Program-made: the position numbers and the translations under genes
From: Basidiobolus heterosporus B8920
Lineage: Eukaryota > Basidiobolomycota > Basidiobolomycetes > Basidiobolales > Basidiobolaceae
NCBI GenBank assembly: GCA_000697455.1
Contig: JNET01034295.1
Location: forward strand, 1-15,713
DNA length: 15,713 nucleotides
Direction: 5' to 3'
In this document: piece after piece, positions 8,659 through 15,713 of the stretch
Layout of the letters: each line of letters begins with the position of its first letter
Numbering within the stretch: position 1 is the first letter of the stretch
The notes under the pieces: model-generated
What the model was told of the DNA's origin: nothing
Seen by the model: the letters and a program-made list of their open reading frames with translations, nothing else
Database searches by the model: none

Positions 8659-9068
8659 ATGTCTAATGACAGTTTGGGGAGTTCACGGAGGGTGGGGCTG
8701 AAGTGTGGGGATCGATCTTGTGGGATTCCTGAACAATCTGATAATTTGGGGTGCAAATTCCGATATTTCAAATACAGGTTACTTTAAATTTGTTGCCACA
8801 CAAATGGGATGTTGCCTTCTATAGAAGACTGTAAAGGTGTTGAGGCTTGTGTTCTAGAGAAACCTTCACTGTACAAGATTATCGGGAGCACAGAATCTTA
8901 CATTCTGCAAGGCATTCGGTCCAAGACGAATCAATGATGGAAGCCAAGGAGGTTCACTGGCAATTTCAAAAGAAATTCCCAAAACAGCAATCGGAGAAAA
9001 CATGTTTGCGCAAGTGTCAATTGGTCAAGGCTATCTCCGAGCTGGTGAATGAGCTGATGGGGGAGTGA
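8659..9068 (+). CDS. Possible two-exon gene, unknown 109-residue protein
   Basis: Exon 1 (8659-8777) starts at ATG and encodes MSNDSLGSSRRVGLKCGDRS followed by CGIPEQSDNLGCKFRYFKY. A CAG|GTTACT donor and a GTTCTAG acceptor bound an 80-nt intron (8778-8857). Splicing joins a codon split 2+1 and keeps the frame into exon 2 (8858-9068), which ends in TGA. Exon 2 is basic and helix-prone (QFQKKFPKQQSEK, then CLRKCQLVKAISELVNELMG). Cysteines at C16 and C21 and a C-x3-C near the end could bind metal, but no known zinc motif is complete. I recognise no family. Support is only the in-phase splice, normal intron size, and protein-like composition; the donor is not the strong GTAAGT type. It could be chance open frame in IDH1 upstream DNA. 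Confidence 0.3.
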
Positions 9069-9430
9069 CATTTTGACGGGTGTAACCATGAATCCAAAGT
9101 TTTCGTTGGCTGTTGGTCTACTGCATTTAATTAGCTCGGCATCCCTGAACTTCTTTTATCCATCTGCTTGGACTTGCATTTGTTCGTACTCTTACTTATC
9201 CATACACTGGTTCGTGTAAAGGCAAAAGCCTCGTGATTCGACTGTTGACATCAACTGAAGCAAACCTCCATAGCTGATTGCTGGATTGACCTCATGAGGT
9301 CCGATTAGTATTGGTCAATTCGTGGGAACAAATCCCTCACTTTGGATTGCAGTAATGGGGCTTCTGAAATCGCAAATTGTGGCTTCGTGTGTTCCGTGTT
9401 GATTGCTCGTGTTAATTATATATTGCAAAT

Positions 9431-9460
9431 GCTATCCATTCCTATCCATTCCTATCCACT
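9431..9460 (+). repeat. Three 10-bp tandem units, CTATCCATTC type
   Basis: Three head-to-tail copies (GCTATCCATT, CCTATCCATT, CCTATCCACT) with two variant bases. A short minisatellite-like run in non-coding DNA. Confidence 0.6.
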
Positions 9461-9764
9461 GCTATTCCGTCAATTTCTTTTTTTTGGATTTACCGACAAA
9501 ATAGGTTGTGTTGATAAGAGCAAAGCTACCCGTCTTAACCACTACTAAACAGTCTCTTCCAGTTGTAACCTAACGTGAATCATTTCTATCCACTAACTTG
9601 GTGCTTGATAGCGGATATTTGTATATATAAATGTAAATGTGAATACTGGTCAATAGGTGCTTCTCAGGCTCTGTATTATTGAACATTAACATGAAAGGGT
9701 GTCTACCAGTTCTTTTAAATGATTACATCAAATGAGAGCGAATCGACAACACGTTATTAACACA

Positions 9765-9780
9765 ATAAAAGTTCTTTTAT
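9765..9780. terminator. Inverted repeat with poly(A)-type hexamers downstream of the Erj5-type gene
   Basis: ATAAAAG (9765-9771) and CTTTTAT (9774-9780) are perfect 7-bp arms around TT. Adding the A at 9764 makes a + strand AATAAA. On the minus strand the ATAAAA variant lies 73 nt after the Erj5-type stop (9853). It resembles the elements at 2671-2690 and 6846-6869. Confidence 0.4.
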
Positions 9781-9852
9781 GACATTGAGTTGGTTCAAAG
9801 TGCAAACGCGAATTGTGGTACATGTTTGAACTCGTGGTATTTCAAGAATCCC

Positions 9853-10723
9853 TCAAGAACGAGCTTTCCTGCCGCGCTTACGAGCCTTCCCTTGTGGGGA
9901 ACTAGGTGCGACAGGCTCGTCGTATTGCTTACTATCACGAAGATCCTCTACGGGGGTTGGTTTCGTGGTTGTAATCTTTTTGAAAAAGAAACGAGGGATA
10001 CTGAACACAAATATATTCCATACAGAAGGTTTTGGAACTGATTCTGGATCCAACTCATCTTCCTCCAAGTTGCTTGGTCCTTCAAGATTCAATTTTTTGG
10101 ATTTCTTAACCTGGCGCTTTGTTAACATAGCTCTCTCTTCAATAAGGTATTGAATATCCCTTTTACGAAGGTAATAAGTCAACCAACTGGTTCCGTATTG
10201 GACTAAAGACAGGAAGATCGTTAATGCAACTACGACTGAACCAAAGCCAGGGCAATGGCGGCGATAAAAGTATCCAGTACCACGCCAGGTTGGTACTCCA
10301 TTTTTCAAATAGAAATTGTATCGTTCCCGTGCGGTATCATTACGAAGGATAGAAGCAACATTGCCGAGTAAACTATAGCGTTCTTGAGAAGAGGGATCGG
10401 GATTCTTGTCAGGGCTGTGGTCAGAATATTAGTAATGAATAAGGATCCAACGAAAAAAACTAGAGATGGACAACTTACTGAACTAATCTAGACTTTTTTC
10501 TAAAGCCCTTAGCAATCTGGTTAGTGGTAGCAGTAGAGTCTACACCTAGCAAAGAATAGAAATTCGCCTCCTCTTTAGCCTCGCTCTTCTTGACAGCATC
10601 CACTAGATCGAAAAGTTCATAATCTAGTTCATCCCAAGCTTGGCTGTGAGGTACTAAAGTTCCTAAGAGAACGAGTAAACCTAGAAACACTAGTACTAAA
10701 CGAGTGCTTTGCTTGAACTTCAT
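9853..10723 (-). CDS. Erj5-type ER-membrane J-protein
   Basis: Two minus-strand exons, 10723-10479 and 10414-9853, with a 64-nt intron, give 268 residues (stop TGA). Residues 1-29 are a signal peptide or signal anchor (MKFKQSTRLVLVFLGLLVLL, likely cut after SQA). The J domain spans about 54-122: NFYSLLGVDSTATTNQIAKG, then HPDKNPDPSS with HPD at 82-84, then ARERYNFYLKNG. The intron falls inside the histidine codon of HPD, so correct splicing is needed for a working J domain. A membrane helix follows (about 139-165, GFGSVVVALTIFLSLVQYG), then a charged cytosolic part and a basic tail (KARKRGRKARS). Order and length match yeast Erj5, a co-chaperone of the Kar2/BiP Hsp70 in the ER lumen that helps protein folding; animal DNAJC1 and DNAJC25 have related layouts. 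Divergent from the ArfGAP gene. Confidence 0.87.
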
Positions 10724-11547
10724 TGAAGTATTCGTTTAGTGCAAACAACAAGATTAATTCATTCATTAGTGGGTTTTGTTAGGATTGTTTGGATCCCTAA
10801 AATAAATGATGCGATTGCACCCTAGAATTCGCAGTAATTTCAATAAAACCAAGAAACATTATTGCAATGGGTGTATGGCGTAGGGTGCATGGTATTGGGG
10901 TACGTATAAGAGGCCCGTCAATTTCCATCAATATTAATCAATACGCTGCAGGCAAAGGATGTTACTATGTGTAGAAACACGCAGGAATAGGCATAGCATG
11001 TTAGGCCTTCAGAGCGCCAAAGAGTGGAATAGATGAATACAAACGGTGAAGTTCGCCTAACCCCCACTTTCATCCCTACGCTAGAGATAAAACGCACGGT
11101 ATGCATAATCCCTCCTAGGCTTCGCGCCTCTTTTCTAGTCCTTGGATGTTGCTTCTCTAGTTATCTAGTTAATACATTTACCTAACCTGACCCAAGTACC
11201 CAGTATATTCTCCAGGAATCGGTGGTACCACAGATTAATGAAATAGGTGCTGTTTCGGTTAGTGTTATTGTGGCTAGGGTTAGGGTAATTATTTATCCAA
11301 TCACAAGTCATCCAGCTCGAAGACAGGTCACATTTGAACACTACCTAAATTGAAATTCATTTGAGCTTGAGAGTTGATTCATCCATTTTCGACTTTTCTA
11401 AACATCCTTCTTTGTGCTCTTCATATTTTTGTGTGTTGTAAAACACATGCTACATATAGCAGTCGATAAAAGACAAAACTAGGTAGCCGCTTTTCTTTGA
11501 AGGTCGCGTCAATCTCCCTCTTTTATTTTTGGGCATTCTTGATTTCC
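10724..11547. promoter_or_regulatory. Divergent promoter region of the Erj5-type and ArfGAP genes
   Basis: About 820 bp between two divergent starts. A 62-codon ATG frame on the minus strand (11106-10918) has no recognisable domain and is not called. The only sequence motif that stands out is the doubled TAGGGT at 11275-11286. No tRNA or mobile element was seen. Confidence 0.45.
11275..11286 (+). promoter_or_regulatory. Doubled TAGGGT, telomere-repeat-like site
   Basis: Two adjacent TAGGGT hexamers, preceded by C, lie 262 bp before the ArfGAP ATG. TTAGGG-type boxes bind Tbf1/Teb1/Rap1-like Myb factors in fungal promoters, so this may be such a site. Two units are too few to call an interstitial telomere tract. 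Confidence 0.35.
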
Positions 11548-14500
11548 ATGGGCTCAGCGGAACCTAGTATCTGCTCGGGCGTTGTGAACGCTTTCTCAGA
11601 CAGAGGTAATTTATTGTCGCACTAATAGAAAGATTGAGCATCGGAATAAACGTAGCCTTTCAGTCAAACTTTCCCAGATATCCGTAAGAGCCTCTGCAGA
11701 TACTCCCTTTATCACTTTACAAAAACAAGAAAGCCGTCTATACGCGCAGAATCACACTTTAGATTTGATGGAGTTCATCCAGGATCCAATTGCCCGCGAT
11801 AAAGCTTTACTTAAACTTCCTTCCCGTGAAGGGCCTATCCTTCTTGACTTTCACCTTGAGGTTACTCAACCCAATTGCAAGATATTGGCTTTAGTTCAGT
11901 GTCCGACCGCCTTTGAAGCAGCGAAATTGCTGACAAAGATCGAACCGAAGAGCGACAAGGTCCCATGTAGTCTCTTTTGTACTTCTTATTGCATTTATAT
12001 TAACTATAAATCCATCAAAAAGATATATGATCATCGGGATATATTTATCGTCGATACACTTCCAATCAACGTTGCGTCAGAATTCAAATGGACTTGGAGA
12101 TGGAATCATTTACGCGACCACGAGCCAGATAGCAAAGGAACTAGAGCTAATTTTATGGTATGTAGACTCTATACCAACATACTTGCCAACTGACAATCTA
12201 ACAGAAATTGCCAGTTCGTCATATTTGACGTCAATACGAACACTTGTGAGGAGCAGTTTCATTTTGATTTGTGGATGGAGAATAGCAGCGCCTTCTCTGA
12301 TAGCGCCTCCTTTCAACTCAAACGCACGGATTCCTCAGAATCCAATTATTCCTCAAGAACTCATGTTTCTAGTTATACTGGGGACGCTAATTTTGAACAT
12401 CCTAGGCTAGATAGACTATCTCCTCTAGTATCCAAGTTGGCCAATTTTCAATGGGATTTGAAGACCTCTCCTTCGGAAGAGATCAACGAACCTGTCTTGG
12501 AGAAAGAGCTTCCTCAGCCTTCGCTAGCAGATAATCTAGGTAAAGCGGAGGACACTGCCGCAACACCTATCAGTTTAAAAAAGCATCAAGCCGAGCCATT
12601 CAACATTGATATTGTGGATTCTCCTCTGCTTAGGTACAAGATTCAACAGTCCGAAAAAAAGGTAACAGCCCTTAAATACGAAATCAAGAAGCTACTTAAG
12701 GCTATCGCTGCGTACGATGAGGTTTACCAACAACAAATAAGAGTTGGTAACAACTTACTTGGTACAATCAAAGAAGTCAAGTCGTTAGAACCAATACTTA
12801 AATTTATCGATCCTGTATTCTTTCAAATCTCTAGAGATCGAGAGATATTGCAAAAACAGATGCGCACCTTGATTTTCTATCCATTAAAGCGTATATATGA
12901 GAATGACATCAAAACGGTTGATTATAGAACTAAGGAATTTATGCGCGAAGCGGAGGAATTCTATCATGCGGAGGCCAAGCACCTTTCAGTCAAGAATGAT
13001 CGCGACAAGTCAAGTAAGCAGCTCAGCTCAGCTCGGAAATACGAAATCAAACGCAACCTATTTGAACAAAAGATACTCGATTTTTATTCCTTTCTTCATG
13101 AGCTTACCGAAGGGCCCAAAGAGGATGAACTTATGTCATGCTTTACCAGTTTTGGGCAAAAGTGCTTCGAGCACGTTCGAAAAGCAAACCGTATTGCAAA
13201 CGAGTATGAGAGTGAGCTTAATGAGGTTATAAGCCATCTGAACAATCAGGCCACAGCTGTAAATACACAGAGGATGTTGATGGAGGAAAAGAAAATGCAT
13301 ATCGGAAAGTCGATCTCCGATCCTGGAGCATCCGCACATTATGACCCCTCTAACAGATCGGAAAATAGCCGGAATTTCGTCTCACTCGTTCGTTCAAAAT
13401 CCTCTGCTCTTCGCGATAAACTCACAAATCGTACCGAGGGCACTCATGATTTAGAGGTGTTTAATGCTGAACAAGCTTTATCTGCTGGACGGCACAAAGA
13501 AGGCGTATTATATTCTCCAAATCGACATCGAACACCAAATCTAGAAAGTTCGTGGCAAAGTAACTGGTGTGTCATTTCGAAAGGGCAATTCTCGGAGATC
13601 ATTAATTGGAAAAAAAAGCCAGACGCTTACAAAGCATCTATAAGCCTAAAGATCGCTTCAGTTAGACAAATACCTGACGCGGAGAGGAGGTTTTGTTTTG
13701 AGTTGGTTACGCTGCAAGGTCGTAGACTTTATCAAGCGCTTTCCTACGAGGACATGGTTGACTGGATTAACGTGCTTAAAAATGCCATCGAGTCCCAGCT
13801 AAACGGAACTGGCTCTTCACCCGATCTAAGATCTTTGGCAGTTCCAAGTGGTGAGGCGACTTCTCGCAGAAAATCAGAAGATCTCTCACACGAGTATAAA
13901 GAATCCAGTTTGATATCGGTATTCAGAGCCCACTCGAGTAACCATTATTGTGCTGACTGTGGTTCCAGGGGCCCTGAATGGTGTTCTATCAATCTTGGGG
14001 TTTTGCTGTGCATTGGTAATGTTAGCATTTGATGATATATAGTGGCCGTGTTTAGGAACCGAGGATATTAACACATAGTCTGAAATTTAGAGTGTTCTGG
14101 AGTCCATCGTAGTCTGGGAACGCATATTTCCAAGATTCGTTCGCTGACTTTGGACAACTCGTTTACACCCGATCTCGTTGAGATGGTCAAGCGTATAGGA
14201 AATCAAACAGCCAACTCCATTTGGGAAGCCGCTCTATCTCAGAATACTGAGAATACACAAAGTAGAGTAAAACCTATAAATAGCGACAGTAGAGATTTCA
14301 AAGCTGCTTTCATCAAAGCCAAGTATGTAGACCGGAAATTTTTGGATTATTCTATCATATTATCACATGATCTTGAGCCATTAAAGACCGCCTCTACTTC
14401 GCGCTTGTCACAACCAGACAGCAATCCGTTCAAAGTCCAGGCTACTGAATTGCTGTTTAAGGCTATCGAAAGCAACGATATCCACAATGTAATTCGAGCT

Positions 14501-15208
14501 TTTGCTCTCGGGGCAGATTTAAACTATCGTAAGTTTGGTGATAACCCAGAGGCGGCCATGAAAATGACATACGCGGCATTCCTGGAAACACCAATCGATG
14601 ACGAGGGAGTTACTCCGCTTCAGGTTGCGCTGTCTATGCCATCAAATTCGCATGCGGTTGCCAAACCATCATTAGGCCCCCTTCCTAGTCACTATGAACA
14701 ACCGATAACCGAAATGACACCAGCAAACCGTGATGTGGGGGATTCGGGTGATAGGTTTACTACTTTTCCTATTGCTGAATTCCTTATTCAGAACGGAGCC
14801 GACATCAACCAGTCAGCGCCACAGAGTGGCTTTACCCTGCTACATATAGCCACGATTGAAGGTGCTATACAAGCTGTCAAATATCTACTCTCTAAAGGCA
14901 GTAACCCTAGAACTGTTGATCATTATGGGAAGACTGCCTATGTCTGGTCAATTTTAACCGGTGATTTATGTGGAAAAGTGTTGCGAGATGCCCTAGCTAG
15001 CATTCATCAACCAACCGTTAGCGTAACTTCCACTGCCACCACCTCCACCACTCTCAATAATGGCGCCATTAGTGAACATCCAATATACGACAACTCACCT
15101 TTAGCACGGTACTCCATCCGAGCAGACAACTTACCACTTAATGAACACACCATTGTTTCACCATCCAGTAAATTGGAGACAATGGGTGTAGCACAATTAT
15201 TCAAGTAA
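11548..15208 (+). CDS. Csx2/centaurin-type ArfGAP with BAR, PH, ArfGAP and ankyrin domains
   Basis: Exons 11548-11605, 11664-11959, 12023-12157, 12215-14015 and 14091-15208 splice in phase to 1135 residues (TAA). Residues 1-210 form an N-terminal module seen in filamentous-fungal Csx2-type ArfGAPs: EFIQDP, then FKWTWRW, then FVIFDV and FHFDLWMEN; this last match rests on my memory of the family and chooses the frame around 12023-12215. A BAR helix bundle spans about 298-522, a PH domain about 588-695 (KEGVLYS to WINVLKNAIE). The ArfGAP zinc finger is complete: C742-x2-C745-x16-C762-x2-C765, with catalytic-type arginine R770 in CSGVHR. Ankyrin repeats lie near 880-1063 (GADLNY, GADINQSAPQSGFTLLHIA). 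It should stimulate GTP hydrolysis by Arf on curved, phosphoinositide-bearing membranes. The 63-nt intron 11960-12022 has a weak GTCCCA donor and an AAG acceptor; it is in frame without stops, so retention would add 21 residues. Confidence 0.9.
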
Positions 15209-15713
15209 ATATTGCTAATATTAATATCTTTTTGCGTTATGTTCTTGATCCACCTTTCTTGTGATAAATCCCTGAGCCATAGAATGTAATAAAGCCGAAG
15301 TCAACTGCATTACCTAAGAAACCCTAAAATGAGGTCAAGGAGATGATTAACTACCTCATAGAGCAGAGCCTACTGAATCTGAAATAATTACTAACTATTA
15401 GATAATTAAAACAATACCAGGTATTTAGGTTATAATAGTTGTGGTAAGGGCTAGAAAGTTAGAATAGAAAGGGAGTGTTGAAATTCACATAATTTAGCTC
15501 CTAATTATTCATACTTGATCTCAACCTTACTATATTTACTTGCCAATTTCCTTGAACCCAAAATTCACTCGAGGATTTTACTTGGAATATTTTTCACCAA
15601 CTTAGAAGTACTCAGAATGCTTGACTTTCTCACACATGTCCAAATGACCCCAAACTTTGCACACATGTTCCTAGGACCTTCCTTAACACATTCTACACAT
15701 TACTTTGTTTACT
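15209..15713. other. AT-rich 3' flank of the ArfGAP gene, no gene seen
   Basis: No open frame with coding character was found on either strand. The first 90 bp should be the ArfGAP 3' UTR. CACACATG occurs twice near the end (15631, 15660), too little to define a repeat. Confidence 0.45.
15288..15293 (+). terminator. Likely poly(A) signal of the ArfGAP gene
   Basis: AATAAA 80 nt after the ArfGAP stop codon, a normal distance for a 3' UTR in this window. Confidence 0.45.

Larger units (their letters stand above)
9069..9852. other. Intergenic region before the Erj5-type gene, no supported gene
   Basis: Short open frames exist (9088-9219 with a hydrophobic N-terminus; an ATG-less frame to 9548), but neither can be joined to a longer protein by a credible splice. 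The region contains a 10-bp tandem repeat (9431-9460) and, at its right end, an inverted repeat with AATAAA (9764-9780). Confidence 0.4.

Noticed and set aside
9088-9219. 43-codon ATG frame with signal-peptide-like start (MNPKFSLAVGLLHLISSAS)
   Set aside because: Too short alone; every splice I tried to extend it hits a stop or needs an acceptor without a pyrimidine tract.
9342-9548. 68-codon + strand frame with several cysteines
   Set aside because: No ATG start, no recognisable motif, and it runs through the 10-bp tandem repeat.
10918-11106. 62-codon minus-strand ATG frame upstream of the Erj5-type gene
   Set aside because: No domain, no spliced continuation, composition as expected by chance.
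12081-12161. Alternative ArfGAP exon in another frame (NSNGLGDGIIYATTSQIAKE) using donor GTAGAC at 12162
   Set aside because: It also joins in phase 0 on both sides, but needs a 121-nt intron and a weaker donor, and it loses the FKWTWRW block that fits the family. Kept only as an alternative.

Overview
The window is nuclear DNA from a fungus. Genes are split by short GT-AG introns (about 56-121 nt, mostly 58-80). The products are fungal or general eukaryotic: an Erj5-type ER J-protein, NAD-isocitrate dehydrogenase subunit 1, and a Csx2/centaurin-type ArfGAP with a fungal-style N-terminal module. Base composition is moderately AT-rich. A lineage outside the Dikarya would fit the very intron-rich DNAJC11 gene and the MIR-domain protein, but that placement is a weak inference.

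Layout, left to right: (1) 1-2525 (+), DNAJC11-like J-protein, 13 visible exons, start codon outside the window. (2) 3269-2721 (-), TMEM14-family membrane protein, 4 exons. (3) 4068-5450 (+), an intronless gene for a 460-residue protein joining a G/N/S/Q/Y-rich prion-like region, a glycine-rich hydrophobic segment and a C-terminal MIR trefoil. (4) 6461-5925 (-), TMEM170-family membrane protein, 3 exons. (5) 6514-6823 (+), a possible small gene with an interrupted frame. (6) 8334-7023 (-), IDH1, 4 exons. (7) 8659-9068 (+), a possible two-exon gene for an unknown 109-residue protein. (8) 10723-9853 (-), Erj5/DnaJ ER membrane protein, 2 exons. (9) 11548-15208 (+), ArfGAP with BAR, PH, ArfGAP and ankyrin domains, 5 exons. 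The last 500 bases hold only a poly(A) signal that I can support.

If the two uncertain genes are accepted, strands alternate + - + - + - + - +, so every neighbouring pair is either convergent or divergent. Three of the convergent gaps carry an AT-rich inverted repeat built from poly(A)-signal hexamers (2671-2690, 6846-6869, 9765-9780), which would let one short element end transcripts from both sides.

The genes do not form a pathway. Three products probably act in mitochondria (DNAJC11-like at the cristae/outer-membrane junction, TMEM14-like, IDH1 in the matrix), and others in ER or Golgi membranes (Erj5, TMEM170, ArfGAP). No transposon, rRNA, tRNA, CRISPR array or viral fossil was recognised. 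The most unusual item is the MIR protein, which has no signal peptide although MIR domains are best known from ER O-mannosyltransferases and SDF2-type proteins.
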